A stretch of 64,000 bases of DNA, taken from NCBI RefSeq assembly GCF_003471165.1, contig NZ_QRIL01000009.1:1-64000 (forward strand), written 5' to 3'. The DNA comes from Ruminococcus sp. AM22-13 (lineage in GTDB: Bacteria > Bacillota > Clostridia > Lachnospirales > Lachnospiraceae). Of the stretch, positions 1 to 8,697 are shown one piece after another. The position numbers and the translations under genes are program-made. The notes under the pieces are model-generated. The model saw only the letters and a program-made list of their open reading frames with translations. It was not told the origin of the DNA and searched no databases. Within the stretch, counting starts at the first letter, position 1. Every line of letters starts with the position of its first letter.

Positions 1-52
1 ATTTTCAATGTTCTTTCAATTTAGCCTTGACTTTTTATTTGCAGGCTAAAAA

Positions 53-94
53 ATGGCATAACCGACAGAACCTTCTTCTACCAAATTATGCCAT
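53..94 (-). terminator. Rho-independent terminator after the helicase gene
   Basis: Nine-base arms (plus strand ATGGCATAA at 53-61 and TTATGCCAT at 86-94) form a hairpin, and the minus strand runs into a T tract at 48-52. It sits about 10 bases beyond the helicase stop codon at 104, so it probably ends the conjugative-element transcript. Confidence 0.7.
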
Positions 95-103
95 CTTTCC
101 TCT

Positions 104-1123
104 TTATTCCAGACCGAAGTCCCGTTTTCTGGTTTCCTTGCCAGTTTCACTTTCCCGCTGACTCTTTTCCTTATAAATCTGCAGTTTCTCATGGATAGAA
201 CCTCGTGCCGGTCTTTCTTCTTTCTCTTTTGATTCCGACTGCTCTGTTTCTGTATCTTCCCGTTCATCCATATTGAGAAGTGCATTTAACTCTGACAGTC
301 GCTCCAGTTTTTGGTTCAGTTCCTCTTCTTTTGGAAATGGCTTCCCGACTTCCTCTTTGGCGTTTGTCATCTGCTCCTGTACCGTTTCCAGCCGTTGTTC
401 TGCTTCTGCCAGTTTCTCCGGATAACTTTCTAAAAGATTATTGATACGAGTGATATTTCCTAGAGCATCGGCTCCCAATCGAACTTTAGCTACCGATTCA
501 TGCTTTACAGACAGGATAAACTCTTTGCTCCAACTGTCGAATTGGATTCTCATGTTAAATCCCTGATAGCTTCCAATATCCATAGCTGCATCCACAGACT
601 TAATTTCTTTGCAGACCGCCAGAAGAGCCGCTCCTGCCTCTTTCTTTTCTGTGAACACTTTGCCACTGATTTCCATAGAAAACTGCTCTGGATCTGTGAT
701 TTTGTACTCAGAAAAATGAGCGATGTCTGCCTTGTAGCTGTCAATGATCTCTGTCAGTTTTGCAATCTGTTGTGGAAAATTCCTTGCAATATCATCTTCC
801 AGTCGATACTGGTTATTCATGTGGTTGGCTTTTAAAAGTTTTAATTTTGCCACATCAACATCCAATGCCATCTTCTCTTTTACTGCCGGATTTCCGGTTG
901 CAAGAGCTTTGACCTCTGCATAGGAAAGTGCCGCTTCGTCTACATCTTCACAGCTTCGCACAGGTGCTTTGCTGGTCATAATCTGAGAAATGAATTTCTG
1001 CTTGTTCTCAATCAACTGCCACATGTAGCTGTCAAATGTGGATTCAGTTACATACCGGAAGATATGAACCTTTTTATTATGGTTTCCCTGACGGATAATA
1101 CGTCCTTCCCTCTGTTCCAAGTC
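104..1123 (-). pseudogene. SNF2-type DNA methylase/helicase, C-terminal piece
   Basis: This is the C-terminal third of the very large methylase-helicase protein found in Tn1549-type conjugative elements. It starts inside helicase motif VI: the conserved EQREGRIIRQGN is the first stretch after the break, followed by HIFRYVTESTFDSYMWQ. The rest is predicted coiled coil, rich in Glu and Lys, ending in an Arg/Glu-rich tail with stop at 104. Without the insertion it would continue directly from the piece at 12123-15286 (…PSD then LEQREG). It has no start or ribosome site of its own; an in-frame TTG at 1118-1120 is the only candidate. The insertion has therefore broken the gene. Identity as helicase C-terminus is secure from the motif; function in transfer is inferred from family context. 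Confidence 0.88.
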
Positions 1124-2979
1124 AGTCGGTCATTTTTTGCGGACAGTTCAATACATGCCTGTCTGTTTCGCTCCCTGCTCCTGCGTTTGCTCTCGTTTGA
1201 TTTCTCCCTCTGTATCTTCTTGGCACAAGCAGGACAATACTTCGATATGCCAGAGCGGGGAACATATTCAACACCGCACACCGTACAATTCTTAGGCTTT
1301 AACGCAGTCCACCGCTTTGTCGGTGTGATATGTAATTCACCGACAAAGCCGATGAATTTATAATAAATCTTGATTTCCTGCCGCACCATTCCGTCTGTAA
1401 GTTTCTCACGTTCCGAAACAAGTATCTTGTCTATAAGTGCGTTTATGATGGTTGCGTCCAGTTCCTTAATGCCTTGATAGTTGCGGATTAGGGAGAGGAA
1501 ATCACGGACACCCTGCGTCTTCTCATAGCTGTCGCTGAGCGTTTCCGTTACCTCTTTCAGCCTTGCTTCAATTTCAAGCTGTTCTTTCTGGTATTTTCCC
1601 GACATCATCTCAAAATTCCGCTCGGTAATACGCTCCATCACCTTATCTTCATAGAGTGAGGAAAACAGCCTGTCCAGTTCTGCAAGGCGTTTGTTCAGTT
1701 TTCTTTGCTCCTTTTCCAGTGCCTTTGCCTTGCTCTGGTCTGTTTCCGTGAGCCGCTTTTCAATCGCCCTCACTGCCTTTTCATCATTGACTGCCATATC
1801 CGCAAATCGGTTGATGTCGGTGAGGACAGCGTTGAACAAGTCCCTCGCTTCAATGCTGTGTGCGGTACACATGATATTACCGTATCTGCCATAATTATTG
1901 CAGGAATATTGTACGCAGTCGATGATGTCGGGGCGTTTCCTCCTGTTGGCACTCATAGCCCGCATCGCATAGCCGCAGTCCGCACACTTAATAACGCCTG
2001 CAAAGATGTTCTCAAAGCCGCCCTTGTTTTCTGGTAATCTGCGGCTTGTAATAAGCTGCTGTACGGTATCAAATTCCTCCTGCGTGACTATCCCCTCATG
2101 GGTGTCTGGTATCACTTCCCATTCTTCGGGCAGCTTAGAGGGGCGTTTCTTGCTTTTCATGTTGGCGGCAATCCGCTTGTAGCCTGCAAGGTTTCCCGCA
2201 TATATCGGGCTTCTTAAAATGCCCCTTACGCTGTTCTCGCTCCAAATATAACGGTTCTCCTCATTCTCCTCAAAATACCTCTCATAGCCTGTTGCCCCCT
2301 GCTCCGCCGCATAAGCGGCGGGGCGTAAGATATGCTGTTTGTTGATGTGCTTGCGGATTTTGGCGATTCCGTTGCCCGCTAACGCAAGGTCAAATATTTC
2401 CCTTACCACATGGGCAACTTTGTCATCTATCAGCAGATGGTTGTGGTCGGCGGGGTCTTTGACGTAACCGTATGGTGCTGTCGTCCCCATGAATTTCCCC
2501 TGCTGAAACCTCGCTCGGTACGCCGATTTTATCTTGACCGACACATCGGCGGAATACATTTCGTTTAGGATGTTGCGGAAAGGCGTGATGTCCATAGCGG
2601 ATTTATTGAGCGTGTCCACGCCGTCATTGACCGCTATATACCTCACATTATGCTCTGGGAAAAACACTTCCAGATACAGTCCGCAATCAAGATAGTTCCT
2701 CCCCAGACGAGATAAATCTTTCGTGATAACGCAGTTTATCAGACCGCTTTCAATGTCCTTAATCATGTTCTGGAAACTTGGTCTTTGGAAATTTGTACCA
2801 GAGTAACCGTCGTCCACATACGTTTTTGCTAAGTGCCATCCCTGCTTTTTCACATAATCCGTGAGGATGGATTTCTGTGTCGCAATGCTCGCACTCTCGT
2901 TATCCGTGCCATCGTCTTTTGACAAGCGGCAGTACATGCCGACTTCATAAATCTTGTTCTCCATTCTTATTCCTGCCAT
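1048..2979 (-). CDS. Large serine recombinase (TnpX/TndX-like)
   Basis: This 643-residue protein is a large serine recombinase that would excise and integrate the 11-kb element. The N-terminal resolvase domain shows YCRLSKDDG (catalytic Ser in YCRLS), then DDGYSGTNFQRP and KDLSRLGRNYL, followed by a recombinase domain and a zinc-ribbon region with CADCGYAMR and a later Cys. A long coiled coil lies near residues 400-480, and a second Cys cluster (CTVCGVEY…CPAC) near the C-terminus. Start at 2979 has GGAGG nine bases upstream; an internal ATG at 2964 is an alternative. The last roughly 25 codons (below position 1123) lie in the interrupted helicase gene, so the C-terminus is target-dependent in this integrated state. 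Length and domain order match the TnpX/TndX group, which recombines at GA dinucleotides. Confidence 0.93.
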   Translation of the reverse strand: MAGIRMENKIYEVGMYCRLSKDDGTDNESASIATQKSILTDYVKKQGWHLAKTYVDDGYSGTNFQRPSFQNMIKDIESGLINCVITKDLSRLGRNYLDCGLYLEVFFPEHNVRYIAVNDGVDTLNKSAMDITPFRNILNEMYSADVSVKIKSAYRARFQQGKFMGTTAPYGYVKDPADHNHLLIDDKVAHVVREIFDLALAGNGIAKIRKHINKQHILRPAAYAAEQGATGYERYFEENEENRYIWSENSVRGILRSPIYAGNLAGYKRIAANMKSKKRPSKLPEEWEVIPDTHEGIVTQEEFDTVQQLITSRRLPENKGGFENIFAGVIKCADCGYAMRAMSANRRKRPDIIDCVQYSCNNYGRYGNIMCTAHSIEARDLFNAVLTDINRFADMAVNDEKAVRAIEKRLTETDQSKAKALEKEQRKLNKRLAELDRLFSSLYEDKVMERITERNFEMMSGKYQKEQLEIEARLKEVTETLSDSYEKTQGVRDFLSLIRNYQGIKELDATIINALIDKILVSEREKLTDGMVRQEIKIYYKFIGFVGELHITPTKRWTALKPKNCTVCGVEYVPRSGISKYCPACAKKIQREKSNESKRRSRERNRQACIELSAKNDRLTWNRGKDVLSVRETIIKRFISSGM

Positions 2980-3033
2980 ACTGTAAAACCTCCATATCTG
3001 TCCTATCTGTTTTCATGTTCCATTGCGTACATT

Positions 3034-3225
3034 CTAAGCGGACAGCCCCTCATTGTCGAAGGTGTCGCCCTCGGCAATCTTCTTCCGAATATCCTCGGAA
3101 ATAATCGGGATAAACGCTTCTGTGACTGTCTGCGTGCCGACATATTCACGGCTGATTATCATCTGAACTGGTGCTTTCGGCACGATACGCTTTCTCTTTT
3201 TATCTGCTTTCTTATCCTCGCCCAT
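3034..3225 (-). CDS. Small conserved element protein, function unknown
   Basis: A 63-residue protein that starts MGEDKKADKKRKR, giving a strongly basic N-terminus, and ends in a short acidic segment. I chose the ATG at 3225 because GGAAAG lies just upstream; the longer frame to 3285 has no good ribosome site. It lies between the serine recombinase and the PC4/YdbC-like gene in the same orientation, so it is probably cotranscribed with them. Similar short ORFs are common beside large serine recombinases in Firmicute elements, where a recombination directionality factor would be expected. That role is possible here but not shown. Confidence 0.55.
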   Translation of the reverse strand: MGEDKKADKKRKRIVPKAPVQMIISREYVGTQTVTEAFIPIISEDIRKKIAEGDTFDNEGLSA

Positions 3226-3295
3226 ACTTAAATCTTCCTTTCCAGACAGGGCAGGAGAACGTCTGGAAACGCCCCGCCCTGTCAATCAGATACCA

Positions 3296-3526
3296 TCAAT
3301 CCCCGCTGTTTACTTCTTTCTGTAATGCTTCAAGGAGTGCTGCTGCTTCATCAGCGTTCAACGTGATACCCTTTCCGCACTTCTCACGGTTCGGGGAAAA
3401 GCTGCGGATGTCATATTTCGGCTCTCTTCCGTTCCATGAGATAAGATTGATTTCTTTTGTGTAGCCGCTGTCGCCCTTAGACAATACGGCGATTTCCTTT
3501 ACAATCTCATACTGGATTTCTTTCAT
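3296..3526 (-). CDS. YdbC/PC4-like single-stranded DNA-binding protein
   Basis: A 76-residue protein matching the YdbC/PC4 transcription-cofactor fold: an N-terminal beta-rich part (KEIQYEIVKEIAVLS), the conserved core EINLISWNGREPKYDIRSF and a C-terminal helix containing LNADEAAALLEAL. Members of this family bind single-stranded DNA as dimers. It lies upstream of the recombinase and downstream of the ParB-like gene in one minus-strand array, consistent with a role in element DNA processing; that role is inference. Length is normal for the family. Confidence 0.8.
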   Translation of the reverse strand: MKEIQYEIVKEIAVLSKGDSGYTKEINLISWNGREPKYDIRSFSPNREKCGKGITLNADEAAALLEALQKEVNSGD

Positions 3527-3571
3527 TCTTCATACCTCAATTTTCTGCATTTACCTCCCGAAAAGAGAAGA

Positions 3572-4426
3572 TTAGCGGCTGTCCCTGCCCCGTTTCCTCT
3601 GCAATTCACGCTCCAAAAGTTTAATGATGGTTTCCTCCATCTGCTTCGGCGTTGTGTTCTTCGGAAAATACTTTTTCAGCTTGCTTGTGTTGATTTTCAA
3701 GGTTTCTTTCTGGTTTCCCTTTTCCTCCGTCATAATTGCAAATATCGTATCCATGTCAAGCCGCCCGCTCTGGCTTAGGCTTTTCATCCGCTGTGCCTGT
3801 GAGAGTGAGGGCGTTGCTTCTTCGCTCTCCATCGTGGCAAAGAGGTTTTCCTGCTCGTCTTTCTTCAAAAAGGACAGTTCCACCGCAGGCGTGAGGGCGA
3901 TTTTCCCCTCGTCCACCATCCGCAAAATCGGCGGTATCAGTTCCGTCAAACGGATAAATCTTTGTACGGTCATCCTGCCTACGCCGAAGCCCTGTGCCAC
4001 CTTGTCGTCCGTCCGCAACTTCGTCACAACTTGTGACGAGGTTAAGTCTGTGCGGAAACCCTGCCGCTTCATGGCTTCGGATTTCATCTTGTAGGCAAAC
4101 GCCCGCTCTGATGGCAGGATATTCTCACGCTGTAAATTACTGTCTACAAGGGTGATGATGGCTCGGTCACGGTCTAAGGGCAGGACAAACGCAGGCACGG
4201 TATTTATCCCTGCAAGTTCAGACGCACGGACACGCCGCTGCCCTGCAATCACTTCATAGCCGTTCCCGTCCTCTTTCGGGCGTGTGATTATCGGCGTGAC
4301 AATGCCAAATTCCTTGATGCTTTCCGCTAATTCTGACAGCGTTTCATCCTCTGCCACATGAAACGGATTGTCGGGAAACGGGTACAAGTCTTTGGTCTTT
4401 AACACCTTAAAATCCTGTTTCTTCAT
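3572..4426 (-). CDS. ParB/Spo0J-family partition-like protein
   Basis: This 284-residue protein has a ParB-type N-terminal nuclease/CTPase-like domain. It shows PFPDNPFHVAEDETLSELAESI followed by the conserved GYEVIAGQRRVRASELAGI box (residues about 50-75), and then the helix-turn-helix region with SERAFAYKMK, VAQGFGVGRMTVQRFIRL. Mobile elements use such proteins for partition or as DNA-binding regulators. It lies nine bases downstream of the MobV relaxase stop in the same orientation. No ParA partner is visible in the window, so an orphan ParB or regulator role is more likely than full partition. Confidence 0.88.
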   Translation of the reverse strand: MKKQDFKVLKTKDLYPFPDNPFHVAEDETLSELAESIKEFGIVTPIITRPKEDGNGYEVIAGQRRVRASELAGINTVPAFVLPLDRDRAIITLVDSNLQRENILPSERAFAYKMKSEAMKRQGFRTDLTSSQVVTKLRTDDKVAQGFGVGRMTVQRFIRLTELIPPILRMVDEGKIALTPAVELSFLKKDEQENLFATMESEEATPSLSQAQRMKSLSQSGRLDMDTIFAIMTEEKGNQKETLKINTSKLKKYFPKNTTPKQMEETIIKLLERELQRKRGRDSR

Positions 4427-4434
4427 TCACATAT

Positions 4435-5400
4435 CTACCTTTCTTTCGCTCTGCTTTTATGGTTTTTCTGCAATTCTTCCAACACTTCGGGCGGTATCTT
4501 TGAGAGCAGCCGCCCCATCTGCTCGTTGGTTCTCTGCAACTCAAATATCTTCTGGTTCGCTTTCTGCACCTTTAGTTCCTGCTCATACTTTTCATCACGC
4601 ATACGCCCCGCATAGTCTGATTCCTGCCCGATTTGCTCCTTTAGGCTATTGATATAGGCACTCTGCTTACTGATTTCCTTTGAGAATTTCTCCACGTCTG
4701 GGAGCCATGCCGCAATCAGTTCCAGAGCCTTGTCACGCTTCTTCCCTGCATTAAAGGCGTTGATGTCGGACAGTGCAGACACAATTTCCTCATACTGTTT
4801 ATCAAGCCTGCCGCCCAACTTATAGAGCCATGTGGGGACATGTTTCCGCTTCGTTTCCATTGAGGACTGACCTCTTTCAAGCTGATTCCACCGTGAGGAC
4901 ATCCGCTCATGGTAGGCGGTCTGCCATTCGGACAGGCTCTTTTGATTGCCTAAAATTGTTTTGGCAGACAGCTTATTGTCTGGTGTAATCGGCACAAAAC
5001 AGAGGTGCATATGCGGCGTTCTCTCGTCCATGTGGACGACTGCGGAGAGGATATTTTTCTCCCCGACACGCTCTGAAATGAAATCCAGAGCCATCGTAAA
5101 ATACGCTTTCTGTTCTTTGGGCGGCAGGCTGTTCATAAATTCTGGCGAAGCCGTGATAAGCGTTTCCACCATCATCACGCTATCTTTCCTCGTCCTGCAC
5201 CCTGCTTCGGCTACCATGCGGTTAATCTCTTTCTTGTAGGTGTACCTCGGCGGATTCACAAGATGGTAGTTATCTTTCGAGCGTTCCATATCTATATCTG
5301 GATTGCTTTTATAGGCTTCTTTTTTACGCTCGTTGTGGCGTTCGCAAGCCGCAACGCCGCCCGCTTTGCGTTTCTGGAAACGCAGGATTGCATAGGGCAT
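4435..5400 (-). CDS. MobV-family relaxase (Mob/Pre)
   Basis: This 321-residue protein is a plasmid mobilization/recombination relaxase. The N-terminus has the MobV signature around residue 40 (NYHLV-type segment) and the metal-binding histidine motif HMDERTPHMHLCFVP near residues 123-137. A C-terminal coiled coil (residues about 235-310) is typical. It would nick the element's oriT so that a conjugative machinery in trans can transfer the circle. A recognisable MobV oriT lies about 300 bases upstream at 5690-5709. Tn4451 carries the same pairing (TnpZ), which supports classing the element as mobilizable rather than self-transferable. Confidence 0.92.
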   Translation of the reverse strand: MPYAILRFQKRKAGGVAACERHNERKKEAYKSNPDIDMERSKDNYHLVNPPRYTYKKEINRMVAEAGCRTRKDSVMMVETLITASPEFMNSLPPKEQKAYFTMALDFISERVGEKNILSAVVHMDERTPHMHLCFVPITPDNKLSAKTILGNQKSLSEWQTAYHERMSSRWNQLERGQSSMETKRKHVPTWLYKLGGRLDKQYEEIVSALSDINAFNAGKKRDKALELIAAWLPDVEKFSKEISKQSAYINSLKEQIGQESDYAGRMRDEKYEQELKVQKANQKIFELQRTNEQMGRLLSKIPPEVLEELQKNHKSRAKER

Positions 5401-5442
5401 AATTCATCATCTTCCTTTCTTCGGCGGGTAAACTGCCCTTTG

Positions 5443-5982
5443 GGTGACAGCGGTGACGGCGGTGACAGCAGTTTTGGGATACCCCCTACCGACTGCCTCA
5501 ACTGTCACCCTTATTCCCTGCATGACGGTCATGTCGATGATGACGGTGTTTTTGGAATACCCCCTCGCAAGAGCCGTCACCGTCATGCTGCCATTCTTTT
5601 ATCCGAAGCGTGGAGCGTAGGATAAGCAGGGCGTAAGACCTGCCATAAGGGAGTCCAGAGGGAACGTCTGGCACACGACTTTGCAGGGCAAAGTGTAGTG
5701 TGTTACACCCTGTAAACGCAGTCGGAAAAATCGGAAGGATTTTTCTGACCGCAGGGGTGGTTTTACACGCCGAAAAGGGCGGGTAAATCCTACGCCTGCA
5801 CTTTGCGTTTACGGGGTGTTCTCCCGCAGGGATGACAGCGGCAGGGTATCCTAAAATCACTGTCACCGCCGTCACCGCTGTCACCCGCAGGGCAGAGTCG
5901 CCAGCTTTACACGGCTTTAAGCGTCAATGACAGTAACAGGGGGTATCCCAATATCGCTGTCACCACCGTCACCGCTGTCACC
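5443..5982. repeat. Inverted GGTGAC-rich iteron-like tracts flanking oriT
   Basis: A 26-base tract made of GGTGAC units occurs at 5443-5468. It recurs in inverted orientation at 5860-5885 and again, with one change, at 5957-5982; a degenerate version lies at 5522-5547. Each is accompanied by a TTTGGGATACCCCC-like box (5473-5487, 5552-5565, and inverted at 5843-5855 and 5938-5951). The set brackets the oriT and overlaps the 3' end of the ATPase gene, whose last residues (SGDGGDSDIGIPP) are encoded by one copy. The layout resembles an iteron origin, but replication function is inference. The gene-free stretch 5401-5916 holds these repeats plus the oriT and nothing else I can see. Confidence 0.6.
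5685..5715 (+). other. MobV-type oriT core
   Basis: Plus-strand positions 5691-5708 read AAGTGTAGTGTGTTACAC, an inverted repeat (GTGTA/TACAC) around GTGTGT. This closely resembles the pMV158-type MobV origin, where the nick falls between the G and the TT of GTGTG/TTA; the equivalent here is between 5702 and 5703. The outer flanks CAGGG and CCCTG extend the dyad. It lies upstream of the MobV gene at 4435-5400, as expected. Nicking is inferred from sequence similarity recalled from the family. Confidence 0.75.
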
Positions 5983-6948
5983 CGCCCGCTTTGCAAGCGA
6001 AATCTGCCTGCCGTGTTTTTTGCGGCTGTACTGATAAACGATATGGTTCTCATTTAAAAATGTGGTGCGGTATTCATTGAGCCATTTCGTAATCACCGTG
6101 GGTATGGTTTCCGTTTCCCTCATAGCGGCTAACAGCTCCGTTGCCGTGCCTGCCCATTCTTCCTTATCCCTCATAAAATCCACCAACCGAAAAAGGACGT
6201 CTGGTATCGTTTCTTTCGCAAGCTGCTCCTGCGTTTTTCTCTCCACAAGTTCCCAACTGCAATCACGGAAACGCAGCGTGTATTCCTGATAGGGCGTGTC
6301 CCTGCCCGTCACATACAGCTTGGCGGTGTCGGATGCCCGTTTCTCCTTTTCCAGAACAAAGGTAGCGTCCGCACTCCCCGTTAAGCCTGTCGTCCCAGAC
6401 ACCTTGTTGAACACATCGCTGTCATTCTGCTTTCGGATGTGGTGTACGACAATGACCGCCAATGAATGCCTGTCGGCAAAGTCTTTGATTAGTGAGATGT
6501 CCCCATAGTCGCTTGCGTAGGCATTGTCTTTTGAAGCTGTACGGACTTTCTGCAAAGTGTCAATGACAATAAGCCTGCTGTTTGGGTAATCTTTCAGATA
6601 ATCTTCAAGCTGCACGATAAGACCGTCTGACAGCTTGCAGCTTGCCACGGCAAAGTGAAGCCGCCTGCTCGCTTCGTTCGTCAATCGGAACAGCCTGTCC
6701 TGTATACGGCAGAACGTGTCCTCAAGGCAGAGGTAAAGCACGTCGCCCTCCATTGTCGGCATATCCCACAAGGGAAGTCCCTGCGACACGCATAAACATA
6801 GCTTCAGCATGAGCCAGCTCTTTCCTATCTTCTGTGAGCCGCAGAACAGCGACAAGCCTGTGGGGATAAGGCTGTCCACCACAAAGGACGGCTTCTCAAG
6901 CGGTTCATAAAGGAGCGTTTCGGCGTTGACTGTCTGTAACTTCTGCAT
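5917..6948 (-). CDS. RecA/RepA-like AAA ATPase (helicase-type)
   Basis: A 343-residue P-loop ATPase of the RepA/DnaB-like RecA-fold group. Walker A is GSQKIGKSW near residues 36-44, the Walker B strand is RLIVIDTLQKV near residue 130, and VIVVHHIRK follows as the sensor strand. Mobilizable elements often use such an ATPase as a replicative helicase or in plasmid-like maintenance. The start at 6948 has AGGAGG six bases upstream. Its 3' end is built from the GGTGAC repeat unit, giving an unusual Gly/Asp tail. It lies next to the iteron-like tracts, which supports but does not prove a replication role. Confidence 0.82.
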   Translation of the reverse strand: MQKLQTVNAETLLYEPLEKPSFVVDSLIPTGLSLFCGSQKIGKSWLMLKLCLCVSQGLPLWDMPTMEGDVLYLCLEDTFCRIQDRLFRLTNEASRRLHFAVASCKLSDGLIVQLEDYLKDYPNSRLIVIDTLQKVRTASKDNAYASDYGDISLIKDFADRHSLAVIVVHHIRKQNDSDVFNKVSGTTGLTGSADATFVLEKEKRASDTAKLYVTGRDTPYQEYTLRFRDCSWELVERKTQEQLAKETIPDVLFRLVDFMRDKEEWAGTATELLAAMRETETIPTVITKWLNEYRTTFLNENHIVYQYSRKKHGRQISLAKRAGDSGDGGDSDIGIPPVTVIDA

Positions 6949-7103
6949 GGCTTTCCTCCTTTCGGGCGGTGTTTTTGTTTTCGTTGCACATAGGCGTTGA
7001 CCTCCTTAAAAATAGATTTACTCCCACGAAGAAAAAGTGAGAGTATGTAATGCCGCCAATCCCACACAAATAAAAAACAGATTTCTTTTTCGGGCGGTGT
7101 CGG

Positions 7104-7577
7104 TCACGGTTGGAGATACTTCCTCATTTCCGCCTTTACTTTCTCCTTTGCAATCGCAACAGATTTCTGTATTGCCGAAGCGGTGCAATGCTCCATAGCG
7201 GCGATTTGGTAAAAATTGAACTCATACTCGTAGTAGAGCAGGAAACGCCGCCTTTGTATCTCTGGCAGTCCGTCAACCGCCTTACAGAGCAGTTCTGCCC
7301 GTTCTGCCTCAATCATTTGTTCCTCTATGCTCTTAGGCAGCTTCAACGCCCGCCTGTTCAGCGTTTCGTCCCATACTTCCGAAAACTCCCTGTGCCGCTC
7401 GTCCCATTGGAGGAGATTCCTGTTCCTGCGTTCCATCTGCCGAAACTCCATAAAGAACTGTTCCGACACTTCCAACTCGTGGGATTTGCCCTGCCCGTCC
7501 TTAAAGCTGATAAAATACCTTGTGCCGCTTTCCGTGGATTCCTCCCGAAGCGTGTACGCCTTAACTCTGTATGCCAT
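7104..7577 (-). CDS. Sigma-region-4-like helix-turn-helix protein
   Basis: I place the start at the ATG at 7577 (MAYRVKAYTLREE), which has GGAGG upstream, giving about 157 residues. The C-terminal part shows LPEIQRRRFLLYYEYEFNFYQIAAMEH, a sigma-70 region-4-like helix-turn-helix with FNFYQIA at the position of the usual 'sysEIA' helix. The middle is rich in Arg/Glu (FRQMERRNRN). Such proteins accompany Firmicute mobile elements and are annotated as sigma-factor-like. They lack region 2, so they are better seen as DNA-binding regulators than as true sigma factors. One of three of this type in a row. Confidence 0.72.
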   Translation of the reverse strand: MAYRVKAYTLREESTESGTRYFISFKDGQGKSHELEVSEQFFMEFRQMERRNRNLLQWDERHREFSEVWDETLNRRALKLPKSIEEQMIEAERAELLCKAVDGLPEIQRRRFLLYYEYEFNFYQIAAMEHCTASAIQKSVAIAKEKVKAEMRKYLQP

Positions 7578-7653
7578 CCCGCTTGCCTCCTGCAAAAAAT
7601 AAGTGAGGGGATTTCCATCCCTCACCCAGTAGCCCGCAGGACGGCAGGCTGTT

Positions 7654-8085
7654 TTAGACGCTATAAAATTTTCGTAGCTTCTTCCGCAGATGGTCTAACC
7701 TCGCATAGATGGCACCAGTCGTCAAATGCACGAGCGGGGCAATCTCCTTTGTGGAATACCCCTGCATTTTCAGCAGGACGATTTTCAAGGTACGCCCGTC
7801 CACCGCGACTAATACTTGATAGAGATTTTCGCTCTCAATCTCGTCCAGTAACTCCGCAACCGTACCCACTTCCGTCTGCCGCTCCCTGTCTGCCATGTCC
7901 TCAAGGTATTCCGCAATGTCATTCGTCCATCGGTAAAACCGCCTGTTGGAATTGAAGTCTGCCCTGTCCGCAATGCGTATCTGCTCAATGGTCGCTTCAT
8001 CAACGCCGCACTCACGCAGCAGCTTTTCCTCCGCTTCTTTCCAGATACGCCATTTCCTGTCCTCCCGTCCGTGGTTATATGCCAT
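7654..8085 (-). CDS. Sigma-region-4-like helix-turn-helix protein
   Basis: The best start is the ATG at 8085 (MAYNHGREDRKWRIW), with GGAGGAAAA upstream, giving about 143 residues. The C-terminal helix-turn-helix reads LLKMQGYSTKEIAPLVHLTTGAIYARLDHLRKKLRKF, a clear sigma-70 region-4 pattern (STKEIA and recognition helix TTGAIYARL). The N-terminal half is charged and has no recognisable domain. It lies between two similar genes in the tet(O) element, and probably regulates element genes. Confidence 0.75.
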   Translation of the reverse strand: MAYNHGREDRKWRIWKEAEEKLLRECGVDEATIEQIRIADRADFNSNRRFYRWTNDIAEYLEDMADRERQTEVGTVAELLDEIESENLYQVLVAVDGRTLKIVLLKMQGYSTKEIAPLVHLTTGAIYARLDHLRKKLRKFYSV

Positions 8086-8180
8086 GCTTCTTTTCCTCCA
8101 ATCAGAATTGATTGAGAGGGCAGAGAAAAACCCCCTCATTTTCCCAAAGGAAAAAACAAGGGGGCTGAACGCCTTAAATT

Positions 8181-8690
8181 TTAATTTTCTATTATCTTTC
8201 TTAGTTTTCTTAGGATTCTGGCTTTGCGTTTGTTCACAACGCTCTGGGTTATGCCGAACCTCGCCCCGACTTCACGCTCAGAAAGTCCGTCAAAAAAGAT
8301 TGCCTGTATCAATTCCTGTTCACTATCCGACAGCAAAGGCAGGGCGGCTTTCAGCCTGTCCACCATAACCGCATTGACAACGGTTTCCGCAATGTCTGCC
8401 GCTTCATCAGCGATAAAGTCTAAAGGCTTCCCCTCGCTGTCCGTAAATCCATCCAGAGAAAGCAGGCTGTTCTTCGTATCTAATTTTTTCAGATAACGCC
8501 ACCGTTCCTTATCTCGGTAGAAGTCCGTGTATTGCTCCCTCACGACTTCAAGCAGACAGCCTTGAATGGGGATAAACAGCTTGTCCATATAGGTCTGGTC
8601 GGATTCCCTGCGGCGGCAGAAATCCGTATAGGACAGTTCCACATATCTGCCGCTTTCCTTGATATATACCTTTCTCGGTGCGTATTTCAC
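8181..8690 (-). CDS. Sigma-70 family-like regulator (region 4)
   Basis: A 169-residue protein with a GTG start at 8690 preceded by GGGAGG. The C-terminus reads LSDSEQELIQAIFFDGLSEREVGARFGITQSVVNKRKARIL, a textbook sigma region-4 helix-turn-helix (LSEREVG, QSVVNKRK). The N-terminal half contains YTDFCRRRES and VREQYTDFYRDKERWRYL, with no region 2 visible. It is the first gene of the sigma-like trio. Its ribosome binding site can be paired in the hairpin at 8698-8744, which suggests translational control. Confidence 0.8.
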   Translation of the reverse strand: MKYAPRKVYIKESGRYVELSYTDFCRRRESDQTYMDKLFIPIQGCLLEVVREQYTDFYRDKERWRYLKKLDTKNSLLSLDGFTDSEGKPLDFIADEAADIAETVVNAVMVDRLKAALPLLSDSEQELIQAIFFDGLSEREVGARFGITQSVVNKRKARILRKLRKIIEN

Positions 8691-8697
8691 TGTAAGT

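Noticed and set aside
500..835. Plus-strand frame opposite the helicase C-terminus
   Set aside because: Complement of a real coding region; no motif or ribosome site.
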